Shown: positions 19,346 to 28,961 of the stretch, piece after piece
Layout: the number at the start of each line of letters is the position of its first letter
How positions within the stretch are numbered: the stretch's first letter is position 1
Assembly: GCA_945876035.1 (NCBI GenBank)
Contig: CAMCMU010000003.1
Span: 62,001 to 126,000 of the forward strand
Origin: Schlesneria paludicola DSM 18645
GTDB lineage: Bacteria > Planctomycetota > Planctomycetia > Planctomycetales > Planctomycetaceae
Reading direction: 5' to 3'
DNA: 64,000 nucleotides
The notes under the pieces: model-generated
Seen by the model: the letters and a program-made list of their open reading frames with translations, nothing else
Database searches by the model: none
Told to the model about the DNA's origin: nothing
Program-made: the position numbers and the translations under genes

Positions 19346-19755
19346 GAAAACCCCATGTCATCAGGAACTCATCAAAGAATTATTCATCTCGACAACCACG
19401 TAATAAGGAGCGACTGAATGACTCGGATCACTGTCTGCCAGCTAGAGCTTGGCAGCCGATCAATCCAAGAGTCCGGTGCGAGTCGAAATCGAAAAACAGC
19501 GATACGGCTGAACCTTTGACTCTCAGCCGGCTGTATGATCCGGCTCCACAGCCGCCGCTCTCTCAAATCAACGGACCTACGGCACAACAACTCGGGTCAT
19601 TAAGGAACTGGAAAGTTCGGTTGGCAACAGTCGGGGGTCCCAGATTTCGATCGGAAGGACTTCGAGCGTCTAGTCGTGATAACTAGGGGAATCACTTACA
19701 AATGAGGATTGGTGAAGATTTCAGCCGCATTGCCAAAGGCCAGCAGGTCGGCGCG
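19346..19755. other. Intergenic stretch
   Basis: About 400 bases between the esterase gene start and the transporter gene end. Nothing recognisable was found apart from short open frames. Confidence 0.4.
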
Positions 19756-21987
19756 CTAACGGTTCAGGATCCGGCTCCGCTTTCGTTGCCGAGCCGAAGC
19801 GTCTGGAAACGGGTGAATCTGCATCTGAGCTTCGGTGACAGAGATTGGTTCGGCAGCTAGAATCGGTTTCTCGATGCGCATCGTTGCGCCGCGTTTGTCT
19901 GGCCGGCAGCAGAGGATCGCCGGAAGGATCACAAGTTCACCCAGCAACGAGGCCACCATTTGAGCCGCCATCAACATCCCAAAACGAACGGTGGGGCTAA
20001 AGCTACTTAAACACAGTGCCAGCAGACCAAGACTGGAAATCAGCGTTGAATCAAGCATTGGCTCACCCGAGTGATTCAGTGCCTGTTTGCATGCTTCAAC
20101 AGACGAGCCTGTGCGACGGTATGTCTGTTGGTAGTAAACCAAAAAATGAAACGTGCAGTCGACAGAAATTCCAAGTGCAATACTACCAGTCATCATCATG
20201 CCGATATCGACCGGCATCTTTAGAAATCCGACGCTGCCGAAGACCAGCCAAATGGGAATGATATTCGGAATCATTGCGATGACTCCGGAGGTAATCGAAC
20301 GTAACGACAGAACCATTACGATGAAAATGGTCACGCAGGCTGCCGAAAAACTTTGCCAGAAGCCATCAAAAATCTCGTGCTGGGCACTCTTCAACAGCGG
20401 AGCCATTCCCGTAATATGAACCGGCTGACCCTCAAGGATACGGGTCAAGTCTGTGAGTACCTGCACCGACGAGTGACCGGCATCATGGCGAATTCGTGCC
20501 GAAATTCTCCACAAGCGTTGACGTTCCGCCACGAAGCCCTCTTCGCTGCTATAAGACTTCGCAACTCCGAGCAGCCGAGCCGTGTCTAGCGGGCTGCTCG
20601 GCATTTCCTCGGGAAAGAAGCTTGCAAGAGATAGTGTATGACGCACGGCAGGATGCGCCGCAATACTTGACTCGATCTGACGCACTCGCTGCACCTGATC
20701 GAGAAACGCCAGATTCTGACCGTGAAAATCTACGACGGCTTCGATCGAATCGACGTTCGTCAGATCACGCTCGACACGGTGCAGATCCGACAAAATCTTG
20801 CTGTTCTTTGGGAGGAATTCTGCCGGATTGATGTCGGGACAAAGCCGGAGCAACCCGAAGCCTGTCGTCAGCATCAGGACCGCTGTGGCACCGAGCACAG
20901 CAATCCTCCACTTCGCAACCCATTCGCCCCATGCCAAAAAATTGAATCGAAAACTACCGCAACGGGATATTTTGCAGGGGATGAGAGTCAGCAGGGCCGG
21001 GGTAATCCCCAATCCGACGAGCAATGCGACCACCGAACCCGATGCCGCAGCATATCCGAACTGGCTGACAGGCAGAATACTGCTGACGTTCAGTGAGACT
21101 AGCCCCAACAAAGTCGTCAACGTCGAAAGCAGACAGGGATTGAGAGACTGCCGCATGGCGGAGGACAAGGGGTCAGGATTTCCATCCTCTGCTGCAGTGG
21201 CATGATAACTCACGACGTGAACGGCAATTGAAAGGGTGAAAATCATGACCATGATTGACAGCGAGCCTAAGATGAAATTCATCTCGCCACCGCAGGCAAC
21301 CATGATTGCCTGATTGAGGAGAATGCCCCACAGAGTCACCGCCAGCATGGCCAAAGAGAGGCCCATGTGACCGAACGAATAATACAACAGGCCGAGACTG
21401 ATGAGGCAGGTCAACAAGAAAAAACGCTTATTCGATTTCGAGCTGCCCAGTCGATCGAGTTCCGTGACGATGATCGGTGCACCTGTGAGCGCGACGTCAT
21501 CGAGATTGAACAGGCAATATTGCAGAGCCGCTCGAACATCGGCTGCGGTTTCCGCTCGGTTTTTCACTCCGAAGGCAGAAAGCGCTGCAACCACTCCGAC
21601 CATCTTCCCGGTGGAGGACTGCAGCAGTCCCTCGATACGGAGTTTGGCCTGTACTTCCGAAACGCCAAATTCACCCATGCGTTCCATCATGCGTTGCGGA
21701 GTCCAACAGCGACGAATTCCCGGAACTCGATCTAGTCGGCCGGCAAAAGATTCCACAAGCTCCGGAGTCAGGTTTGATTGCGGAAGCCCGACAACGATCA
21801 CTTCTTCAGCGCCGAAATCCTGTTTGAACTCTTCGTAAGTGCGACGAACATCCGTATTCTGTGGAAGCCACGTCTCAATGTCGTTATTAGAACGAATACT
21901 TTCAGCGACGATGAACAACGGTGGAAATGAAAGTACGACGATTCCTAAGATCAATCGACTGTAGCGGCGATAGAAATTCGAGATCAT
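19756..21987 (-). CDS. MMPL/RND family membrane transporter
   Basis: A protein of about 743 residues with classic RND layout: one transmembrane helix near the N-terminus, a large outer domain, five helices (from about SLGLLYYSFGHMG), a second helix-loop pair, and five more helices ending near LVILPAILCC. SSD-like helices with GIMMTGSIALGISVDCTFHFL carry the acidic relay residue. It fits the HAE3/MMPL exporters that use proton-motive force to move lipids or hydrophobic compounds. No membrane-fusion partner is adjacent. The start is ATG 21987 or GTG 22026; neither has a good ribosome-binding site. Confidence 0.9.
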   Translation of the reverse strand: MISNFYRRYSRLILGIVVLSFPPLFIVAESIRSNNDIETWLPQNTDVRRTYEEFKQDFGAEEVIVVGLPQSNLTPELVESFAGRLDRVPGIRRCWTPQRMMERMGEFGVSEVQAKLRIEGLLQSSTGKMVGVVAALSAFGVKNRAETAADVRAALQYCLFNLDDVALTGAPIIVTELDRLGSSKSNKRFFLLTCLISLGLLYYSFGHMGLSLAMLAVTLWGILLNQAIMVACGGEMNFILGSLSIMVMIFTLSIAVHVVSYHATAAEDGNPDPLSSAMRQSLNPCLLSTLTTLLGLVSLNVSSILPVSQFGYAAASGSVVALLVGLGITPALLTLIPCKISRCGSFRFNFLAWGEWVAKWRIAVLGATAVLMLTTGFGLLRLCPDINPAEFLPKNSKILSDLHRVERDLTNVDSIEAVVDFHGQNLAFLDQVQRVRQIESSIAAHPAVRHTLSLASFFPEEMPSSPLDTARLLGVAKSYSSEEGFVAERQRLWRISARIRHDAGHSSVQVLTDLTRILEGQPVHITGMAPLLKSAQHEIFDGFWQSFSAACVTIFIVMVLSLRSITSGVIAMIPNIIPIWLVFGSVGFLKMPVDIGMMMTGSIALGISVDCTFHFLVYYQQTYRRTGSSVEACKQALNHSGEPMLDSTLISSLGLLALCLSSFSPTVRFGMLMAAQMVASLLGELVILPAILCCRPDKRGATMRIEKPILAAEPISVTEAQMQIHPFPDASARQRKRSRILNR

Positions 21988-22122
21988 AAGCAGGAGTCTC
22001 GTGGGGTCGACAGATATACCAGACACTCTTCAACGCAAGGTGCGAGAACGCCACCTCAGAGCGTAGAACCTAACGTTCATCCGTCAGCGTTAAAGTCACT
22101 AACAGCCAAGGCAACAATCGGT

Positions 22123-22713
22123 CTATGCAGGGTGTTGTCCTACTGTTCCGAAAAAAATTTGGGAGCTCTCATTTTTCGCTCCCCCATTCCATCCGACAAA
22201 ATTTAAATATTTAATGAGGCAGTTTTTTCGTGTGTGTTTTCTTAGATAATCAAGAACCTCGACGAAAACACGGCTTTCGACCAAGGCAAAGCTGAATCTT
22301 CGACCATGGAACTCAATTAGAAGGTCAGTCGTCACGCTCGCGCAAACTTTTCCGCGAATTAGAAACAAGCTGCAGATTTCAAATTTGGACTCTCCGTCTT
22401 CGTCGAATGCTGACTGGGAGACTTTTGTCACGCTGAACGCTCGGGATTCCACGACGGAGGCGTCACCGTGTTGGACACGGTCTGTCGGTGTTGGCCGCGG
22501 ATAAAAAACATCGCCGAATCGCCTGAGGATCCGGAACATTCCGTGAATATTCCGAATTGTTTGGGTTTTTCGACACGTCATCGCCAGCAAATCATCGACA
22601 CTCTCTGAGTTTGATAACTTGGATATCGGCGGATTTCTACAAAACGGCAAAACGACGATTATTTTTCGCGGAGTTTCGAGGATCTCGACGTTGGTGAGAC
22701 GTTGGACTGTCAA
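22123..22713 (-). CDS. Hypothetical protein, no family recognised
   Basis: An open frame of 196 codons starting at TTG 22713, with GGAG about 12 bases upstream. The second half alternates hydrophobic and polar residues in strand-like fashion (LLIEFHGRRFSFALVESR), as real proteins do, and codon use resembles neighbouring genes. No signal peptide or motif is seen. It stands alone behind the transporter gene on the same strand. It may be a lineage-specific gene or a chance frame. Confidence 0.35.
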   Translation of the reverse strand: MTVQRLTNVEILETPRKIIVVLPFCRNPPISKLSNSESVDDLLAMTCRKTQTIRNIHGMFRILRRFGDVFYPRPTPTDRVQHGDASVVESRAFSVTKVSQSAFDEDGESKFEICSLFLIRGKVCASVTTDLLIEFHGRRFSFALVESRVFVEVLDYLRKHTRKNCLIKYLNFVGWNGGAKNESSQIFFGTVGQHPA

Positions 22714-23219
22714 CGCGTACTATTCTCCGGCGGCGACACCGGATTGATCGATGAATGACCTGTTAGCCACAGCAGAGATGTCGGCTAAGAGATCAACGTT
22801 GGTAGCGTGGTTCCCGTTCTGGTCTGCAAGAGATGCTTTGTGGGAGGAGAGGCAGCGCAGTCGGATACTGAACTTCAGTTGTCGCCTCGCCGCGATTTTC
22901 TCGGGAGATTGCAAAAAATACGGTCTGATCGTTCGACGAGAACGGTTTCGGCCGATCGCCGAAACGCAGGGCACGTTTTGTGTTCAGTTAGACGGATGAC
23001 TCGCGGGAAGATTTCTTCAGGCACAGAACAGTCGTTCATTGTGCCTTGCAAATGGACTTCAAACGGCCGGCATTGCCGGAGTTCGATCGGATGCTTCCCC
23101 GCGTTGTCAATTTGCGGTCCGCTTGAGGGAAGCTCGTCTTGGCGATCTTTGGACGCCACGTTATGGTGCCATCGTCGGTGTTCAATCCCATTGCACTCGT
23201 GAAGTGAGAAACTAGGACG
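22714..23219. other. Intergenic stretch upstream of small lipoprotein
   Basis: Overlapping open frames on both strands with cysteine- and arginine-rich, non-family products. No gene, RNA or repeat is supported. Confidence 0.4.
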
Positions 23220-23474
23220 ATGTTTTCGAACCGTCACCTCCTTCTATCGCTGATAATGCTGATGGTCTTCGGTAGTGGATGCACCAACATTTTGCATGAG
23301 TTCAAACCGCATCGATTGCATCGTTGGAATCGGTGTGCCGCACCGTCACTGGATCCCGAGTTTTCCGAAACATCGAAGGCGACACATCTGAACTTCGTTC
23401 GCAATCCCAATGCAAAGGCGCCAATCGTCTTCGCGAATCGTGCGGAAGCGATCATTGCCGCCGATCATAAATAA
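23220..23474 (+). CDS. Small lipoprotein
   Basis: An 84-residue protein with a short basic start, a hydrophobic core and a lipobox-like VFGSGC, so Cys21 would be lipidated and the mature protein of about 64 residues anchored in a membrane facing the periplasm. The mature part is basic near the anchor (HRLHRWNR) and has no known domain. AGGA precedes ATG 23220. The gene lies 97 bases before the OleD-like gene on the same strand. Its function is unknown. Confidence 0.65.
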   Translation: MFSNRHLLLSLIMLMVFGSGCTNILHEFKPHRLHRWNRCAAPSLDPEFSETSKATHLNFVRNPNAKAPIVFANRAEAIIAADHK

Positions 23475-23571
23475 ATCGAAATCGGCGATTTACCGTTGGA
23501 CTCCGTGTGACCGCATTGACGACGGCCTTTGACCGTAGGCCACCCGTGAAACCGGAAAGCAATCGAATACG

Positions 23572-24585
23572 ATGCATGCACTTGTGACGGGTGGTGGTGG
23601 ATTTCTGGGGAAGGCGATCGTCACGCGTTTGTTACAGCGTGGTGATTCGGTCCGCAGCCTGTCGCGAGGAGTTTATCCTGAATTACGGGCGATGGGTGCG
23701 GAAGTCATTCAAGGTGATGTCGCCGACGCAAACACGGTGCTGGCTGCTGCAACAGATTGCGATGTCCTATTCCATGTCGCGGCCAAGGCGGGCATTTGGG
23801 GGCCGTATGCGGATTATCATCACTGCAATGTTGTCGGCACAGAAAATGTCGTTGCCGCATGTCTTGCAGGTGGAATTAAAAAGCTAATTTTCACCAGTTC
23901 ACCCAGCGTCGTATTTGATGGACATGATGAGTCTGGGATCGACGAGACTGCCGCTTATTCAAAACATTTTTTGGCACATTATCCCAGAAGCAAGGCCATG
24001 GCAGAGAAAGTTGTATTGAATGCGGATGGCAAGACCTGCCGCGATGGAGAGACTCTGAATACTGTTGCATTGCGTCCGCACCTAATCTGGGGGCCGGGCG
24101 ATAACCATCTCATTCCCCGGTTGATTGATCGCGCTCGCCGCGGCCAATTGCGGAAAGTCGGTTCGGGGAAGAACCTTGTTGATATGGTCTACATCGACAA
24201 TGCGGCAGATGCACATCTTCAGGCAGCTGATTGTCTGACACCGAATTCGTCCGTCGCCGGTCACGCATTTTTCATCTCCAATGGGGAACCGCAACCATTG
24301 TGGGTAATGATTGACAGACTACTCGCCTGCGCCCACCTTCCCCCCGTCAAACGAAGTATCTCCGCGACAACGGCCTATTGCGTCGGCGGATTACTAGAAA
24401 TGATTTATGCGGCCATGAATCGCTCCGATGAACCACCGATGACTCGATTTGTCGCGAGGCAGCTATCGACTTCGCATTGGTTTCGAATGGACGCAGCGCA
24501 GAACGCGTTTGGATACCAGCCAAGAGTTTCCAACGAGGAGGGGCTACAACGGCTCGCAGAGTGGCTTCGGCTCAATCCGGCCTAG
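23572..24585 (+). CDS. NAD(P)-dependent reductase/epimerase, OleD / 3-beta-HSD-like
   Basis: A 337-residue extended SDR protein. GGGGFLG at residues 7-13 binds the cofactor, FHVAAKAGIWG follows near residue 67, and the active site is Ser (TSSPSVVFDG) with Tyr-x3-Lys in HYPRSKA near residue 141. The segment RPHLIWGPGDNHLIPR and the overall wording closely resemble OleD, the 2-alkyl-3-ketoacid reductase of long-chain olefin synthesis, and sterol 3-beta-dehydrogenases. OleA, OleB and OleC genes are not visible here, so the substrate is inference. Confidence 0.85.
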   Translation: MHALVTGGGGFLGKAIVTRLLQRGDSVRSLSRGVYPELRAMGAEVIQGDVADANTVLAAATDCDVLFHVAAKAGIWGPYADYHHCNVVGTENVVAACLAGGIKKLIFTSSPSVVFDGHDESGIDETAAYSKHFLAHYPRSKAMAEKVVLNADGKTCRDGETLNTVALRPHLIWGPGDNHLIPRLIDRARRGQLRKVGSGKNLVDMVYIDNAADAHLQAADCLTPNSSVAGHAFFISNGEPQPLWVMIDRLLACAHLPPVKRSISATTAYCVGGLLEMIYAAMNRSDEPPMTRFVARQLSTSHWFRMDAAQNAFGYQPRVSNEEGLQRLAEWLRLNPA

Positions 24586-25055
24586 GATCGGCAATGAATC
24601 CTGCAAATTTCGGATGGACTCGAAATCTGTTGCGGACCGAGTTTTTTGACGGATGCTGCGAGGTTCCGTTTTTACAAAATGTCCTCGGTAGTCTCTTGGG
24701 AGCGGAATTTCATGCGTTTGAATGGTTCCTCACAGGCCTGCGATTACGGAGGGGCTCCGCAGTTCCTCGTTATAAATGTGTTTCTCCCAAGAACGCCGGT
24801 GAAAAATACGGACGCCGAATTTTCTGGATCTTATTTCAGAAGCCGATCCCGTGTGTCCGACAAGCCTCCGCATCAAGACGCTACGGGAGCATGCGAGTCC
24901 CTGAATGAGTCACATCGGCGACCGGTGGTCTTCCCCGCGCAGGCAAGCGGCGTACGCTGAAACCGGTCGCCGCGATGAGGTGCGCGGGAACCCCTTGTCC
25001 TCGACCTTCAGGATTCTTAGATCCGCGACGATCTACATCCAATCGTTGAAAAATC
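24586..25055. other. Intergenic stretch between convergent genes
   Basis: About 470 bases between the OleD-like gene and the rhomboid gene, both ending here. No clear terminator hairpin or family-matching frame was seen. Confidence 0.4.
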
Positions 25056-26339
25056 CTACAGAGTTGTCCCCTCAACTGCGTCTTCTCGCCATATCGGATC
25101 GAATTCCCGAGGCAGGTCTTCTCCGCTGTGGAACGGTTCCCATTGAAGATCGATCGTTTGATCGAGCGGGAAATGAGGGGAGTCGGGCTCTCGCCATGGT
25201 TGCCAATGGGAAACATTGGCCCCAGTCCGCGGATTCAAGGAGAGGTGTCTGATCTGGTTCAACCAGCCGTCGGCTTGGTCGCCAAACACTCTTCGCAATT
25301 CGCGTTCGGCATCGATTCGGCTCTCTCCTAGCGGAAGCCGTCTCCAGACGCGCCCGGTCCCCTCTAGCAATTTGTCGTGGCTAGGGTTAAACGACAATCC
25401 CTCTAACAATGTTCGCCAAGCGACGGGTGTGTCATTCATGAGCAATTGGCCGTCCCCAAGACGCAACCAGACACCCGCCAAGGTCGGATCGCATTTCACG
25501 GCAAGCCGCAGAGTCTGTTCTTGATGAAGAGGATCTGTGAGGCGATCTGCCAAGTACCAATTGTAGCGACCGCTCCCGGTCGGTTGAATCGTCGCCAGAG
25601 TCATTGGCCACAACAAAACGTGCGTCAGAATGAAGATGGAACGAAATAGGACCGGCAGGCGAAGGGGCCCACACATGCACCATGCGGCAGTCCATCCATA
25701 CGCCAAACCGACGAGGTGTGCCACATTGGCTATGTTTGCCAGATCAACGATCGTGACCCACACACAGAACACCAAGAAGGCAAGTCCGCACTGAACCTCC
25801 AGAGCGGACAGAATTGTCTCATTCCGAAACTGCCTGATCGCGATCAGGGCACCCAACATTGCACAAATTCCGCCCGAAAAACCAAAGGCGATATGACCGA
25901 TTAAGAATTCTGCCAGCAGCGGGATAAAGAGGGCCGGTAATAAGAAAACGGCATACCGCCAACTCCCCCAATGTCTCTCAAGTCGTTTTCCGAGGAACCA
26001 CGCGGAATAGCCGTTGAAGACTAAATGTAAAAACCCGACATGATGAAATGCGTTGCATGGAATCCGCCACCAATCGCCATTCCACAGATCAAATGGCCCG
26101 ACCAAACGGAGATCAGGGGACTCATCGAGGCTGCCTGGAATGATCCTCTGCAAATTGACCGCCGCGCCCCACTCCCGCTGTGTATCTCCCCACCGGACTC
26201 CGTTCCAAGTTTGGCCCGCACAAACAACAGGCAATGCCATACAAATGCCAAGACACAGAACCGTTATAGGTGAAGAACGCAAGGCGATTAAGGCGGACGG
26301 AACTCCCTGACCGGTTTCTGATGCAGCCTGTAAAAACAT
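25056..26339 (-). CDS. Rhomboid-family intramembrane serine protease with C-terminal extension
   Basis: A 427-residue protein. Residues 24-275 carry rhomboid helices, and residues 280-427 form a soluble tail with TPR-like character (TLRLAVKCDPTLAGVWLRLG). The catalytic serine is S155 in GFSGG and the histidine is H208 in NVAHLVG; HLVFN at 105-109 supplies the oxyanion asparagine. It cuts transmembrane substrates within the bilayer. It is the last gene of a minus-strand run with an ECF sigma factor, its anti-sigma factor and an exported protein. The gap to the preceding gene is 31 bases. Confidence 0.88.
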   Translation of the reverse strand: MFLQAASETGQGVPSALIALRSSPITVLCLGICMALPVVCAGQTWNGVRWGDTQREWGAAVNLQRIIPGSLDESPDLRLVGPFDLWNGDWWRIPCNAFHHVGFLHLVFNGYSAWFLGKRLERHWGSWRYAVFLLPALFIPLLAEFLIGHIAFGFSGGICAMLGALIAIRQFRNETILSALEVQCGLAFLVFCVWVTIVDLANIANVAHLVGLAYGWTAAWCMCGPLRLPVLFRSIFILTHVLLWPMTLATIQPTGSGRYNWYLADRLTDPLHQEQTLRLAVKCDPTLAGVWLRLGDGQLLMNDTPVAWRTLLEGLSFNPSHDKLLEGTGRVWRRLPLGESRIDAERELRRVFGDQADGWLNQIRHLSLNPRTGANVSHWQPWREPDSPHFPLDQTIDLQWEPFHSGEDLPREFDPIWREDAVEGTTL

Positions 26340-26370
26340 CGAGCATCATCCAACAATACGGTACGTTAAC

Positions 26371-27429
26371 TCATGGCAGGACTTGGACGCCAGTTTTTTG
26401 TTCACGGGAACTTCGATCTTGTGCGTGCTTCGAATGCGTATTCGGTGGGACTCCCAACTTCATTCGGAGTAATCGAATCTGACGTTGAGTTTCTTCGATT
26501 TTCATTGGATTAACGTCGGTTTCGTTGTCGATCTCATACCGCCCCAATTTACGAAGTAATTCAACAATACCACTGGCGACCCAGTCTCGCGTCCCAGGAG
26601 TTCCCTGTTCGAACTGTTTCTCAAGTCTCTGGTTTTTGACCTGATCCACGATCTGATTCGTCAATGCTGGGGAGGGCCAGTTTCGGGGTCCTCCCGGGCT
26701 CCTCTCAGCACTGAAATTAACGAGATAAAGATAGAAAACAAAGTCGGATTGACTTTCATTTATAGGGGGGGTGCGTCCTGCCTCTGTTGCAATGATTTTC
26801 ATCAATTCCGCTAGTTCACTCCGGAATGTTTTGAGGTTCTTCTGCCGCATTTGGAACGGCGTTGAGGAATCGTCATTCGTCGATTCGAGGCCCTGGGATG
26901 TCTTATTCCAGTTGCTCCATTCCGCATGGTTTTTTTTTACCAGCAGCAACTTTTTTACGGAGTCCGTCTCTTGAGTCAGTTCCTCTCGTTGATGCGGTGT
27001 CAGCGTCCTGAGCCACGCCGAGTAATTTTGAAGGACGATGGACAACCTGCCGCCTGATCCGTTGACTTCCTGATGTAGTTCTCGAAGCGACTGTTGTTGG
27101 TCCGCGTTCATTTTCATGAACGAAGTCAGGTTCCTTTTGAGGTGGTCTCGCTCAATTTGAGACATTTTCTCGATCCGTTGCGAATTTTCCGCAAGGATCT
27201 TCGTCGCTTCGGCGGGCCATGCTTGTGGAGCAAAACAAATCCAACTAGCACTCACGAGCACGAGGAAGTTGATGCCATTGATAGAGGGTGTCCATGCGGA
27301 ATCCCACCGCAGGTTCCCTGTCTGACAGGCACCACTTTTTGAACGGCCTGAGGGACGATCTGAAATGCGAAATAGAGCATCGCAAGGAGATCGCGGCGCG
27401 ATTGAGTGCCAACAAGACCGCGAAGCCAT
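26371..27429 (-). CDS. Exported or anchored unknown protein of the sigma-factor operon
   Basis: A 352-residue protein with a hydrophobic stretch at about residues 52-72 (INFLVLVSASWICFAPQAWPAEA), read as a late signal peptide or membrane anchor after an unusually long basic lead. The following 100 residues are helical and charged (QRIEKMSQIERDHLKRNL, TPHQREELTQ), reminiscent of DUF3106-like proteins, and the rest has no known domain. It starts three bases after the anti-sigma stop, so it is almost surely co-transcribed. A true start inside the long lead is possible. Confidence 0.6.
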   Translation of the reverse strand: MASRSCWHSIAPRSPCDALFRISDRPSGRSKSGACQTGNLRWDSAWTPSINGINFLVLVSASWICFAPQAWPAEATKILAENSQRIEKMSQIERDHLKRNLTSFMKMNADQQQSLRELHQEVNGSGGRLSIVLQNYSAWLRTLTPHQREELTQETDSVKKLLLVKKNHAEWSNWNKTSQGLESTNDDSSTPFQMRQKNLKTFRSELAELMKIIATEAGRTPPINESQSDFVFYLYLVNFSAERSPGGPRNWPSPALTNQIVDQVKNQRLEKQFEQGTPGTRDWVASGIVELLRKLGRYEIDNETDVNPMKIEETQRQIRLLRMKLGVPPNTHSKHAQDRSSREQKTGVQVLP

Positions 27430-27432
27430 AGA

Positions 27433-27933
27433 TCAATCTTCCTGCGGCGGGGAGTCGAACAATCCGATCTGTTTTAACCGTATCAAAAAATCGACGGTTT
27501 GAATTTCTTGATACGAATCGAATGTTTGCAGCAAGTCCAGATCCTGCAAGATCTGCTCCTGTGGATTCGGAATCCAAGTGGATGTTAATCGGAAACCCAG
27601 GTAACCGGAAATTCCCAGCACGAGCATCCAAACAACCATATTGGTTCCCCGTTTGATGTAACGGAACCATGGATGACTGATCATCTCGTATTTGACATCA
27701 TCCAACTTCAGTGCCGTCATTGTTCGTGTGTCGAATTCTTTGGAGGCTTTGAAAACGGGGAGCGCATCGAGCAACTCCCAAGTCCTCGCTAAGGCTTCGA
27801 CCTCGTGGCGTGCCACTTGATTTCCCGCCAAAATCTGATCGATCGCCCGCGCCTGTCCGTCCGGGAGTTCCCCGTCCAAATAAGCGACTAAATCAGCGCG
27901 ATGATCGGTGTTAAGCCTCGTAATCTTGTCCAT
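27433..27933 (-). CDS. Membrane-anchored anti-sigma factor (putative)
   Basis: A 166-residue protein directly behind the ECF sigma gene (gap 68 bases). Residues 1-60 resemble an anti-sigma domain (HRADLVAYLDGELPDG, then a helix with EALARTWELLDALP). One transmembrane helix lies at about 97-115 and a short outer tail follows. The HxxxCxxC zinc motif of ZAS proteins is absent. It should hold the sigma factor at the membrane and release it on a signal. ATG 27933 gives the compact domain; ATG 28002 is less likely. Confidence 0.78.
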   Translation of the reverse strand: MDKITRLNTDHRADLVAYLDGELPDGQARAIDQILAGNQVARHEVEALARTWELLDALPVFKASKEFDTRTMTALKLDDVKYEMISHPWFRYIKRGTNMVVWMLVLGISGYLGFRLTSTWIPNPQEQILQDLDLLQTFDSYQEIQTVDFLIRLKQIGLFDSPPQED

Positions 27934-28001
27934 GACCGACTGAAACCTCACAGTAACTTTACCCAGCAAAACAATTCCACCGACGCGAAAATCCCCGTCC
28001 A

Positions 28002-28649
28002 CTATTTCGAGTCGCGTCCCAACTGCATATAGGGTTCCAATATCTGTCGCAGGTTTTCACGCGCCCGAGACAGCAGCGACTTGACCGCCGATGGGGACAT
28101 CTCCATCGCCTGTCCAATGTCCTCGTAGCTCATCTCTTCATATTTATTGAGCAGCACCGCCATCCGCTGACGATCGCTCAGTTGTTCGATCGCATTTTGG
28201 ACGACAACCTGTAATTCTCGTTGATCTAATTGCCGCGTCGGCATCAGGCCCGATTTTGCAATCGCCAACTGTTCCTGGGGGCGAACTCCCATCGGTCCGG
28301 AAGCCGTTCCGACGAGGTTGACTTCCTTACGCCGTCCCTTGGATCGGCGAGCGTTGCTTGCTAAATTGTTTGCAATGCGAAAAAGCCATGTCGAAAAGCG
28401 TGCATTCGGTTGATAGCCGTTCCGCGCGCGATAGATCCTCAGAAAAACCTCTTGTGCCAGATCTTCAGCCGCCTCCTGACCCGCCACCAAATGACGAAAG
28501 ATGTTGGCGAGGCGATCTTGGTACACATTGACCAACTGGCCGAATGCCTCATCGTCTCCTTCCTTCGCGCGCAGCATCAGTTGTACTTCCGGATCTCGAA
28601 GAAAACCGGATTGCTCGGCACTCTGTTCGGAGGGAGTCTTAGTCGGCAC
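28002..28649 (-). CDS. ECF-type RNA polymerase sigma factor
   Basis: A 215-residue group 4 sigma factor. Region 2 spans about residues 28-100 (EAFGQLVNVYQDRLANIFRH, EDLAQEVFLRIYRA, FSTWLFRIANNLASNARR). Region 4 spans about 150-205 (LSDRQRMAVLLNKYEEMSYE, MEMSPSAVKSLLSRAREN). GTG 28649 is preferred because AAGGGG lies about nine bases upstream; TTG 28655 is too close to it. It heads a probable four-gene operon. The shared upstream region with EboE probably carries its promoter. Confidence 0.93.
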   Translation of the reverse strand: MPTKTPSEQSAEQSGFLRDPEVQLMLRAKEGDDEAFGQLVNVYQDRLANIFRHLVAGQEAAEDLAQEVFLRIYRARNGYQPNARFSTWLFRIANNLASNARRSKGRRKEVNLVGTASGPMGVRPQEQLAIAKSGLMPTRQLDQRELQVVVQNAIEQLSDRQRMAVLLNKYEEMSYEDIGQAMEMSPSAVKSLLSRARENLRQILEPYMQLGRDSK

Positions 28650-28961
28650 GAGCAAACGCCCCTTAATCGATGATCACCGGGAACGAGTTCTGGAATTTCT
28701 TGGATGAAACCCCAGAACTGATGAAATGGTTCCGTTCGGTTTTTCTGCCGGTCGATTGCGATTAGGCTTTTGAGTATACTCCGTTCGCAGGGCTTGTCGA
28801 ACCCTAGACGCTGTTTGGGATCCGACAACCACCGTTGTCCATTTCGGGCGGCAGTGCAACGGTTACATTTCGTTTTGAAAATGCGAGGAGTCATCGATTG
28901 TGACTACTCGACGCATTCGCCTAACTCGATGGTTCACCAGTCCCTGTTAAAGTACCCGTAG
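28650..28961. promoter_or_regulatory. Divergent promoter region between sigma factor and eboE
   Basis: About 310 bases separate two genes transcribed away from each other, so both promoters must lie here. No promoter box is clear enough to place. Confidence 0.4.
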
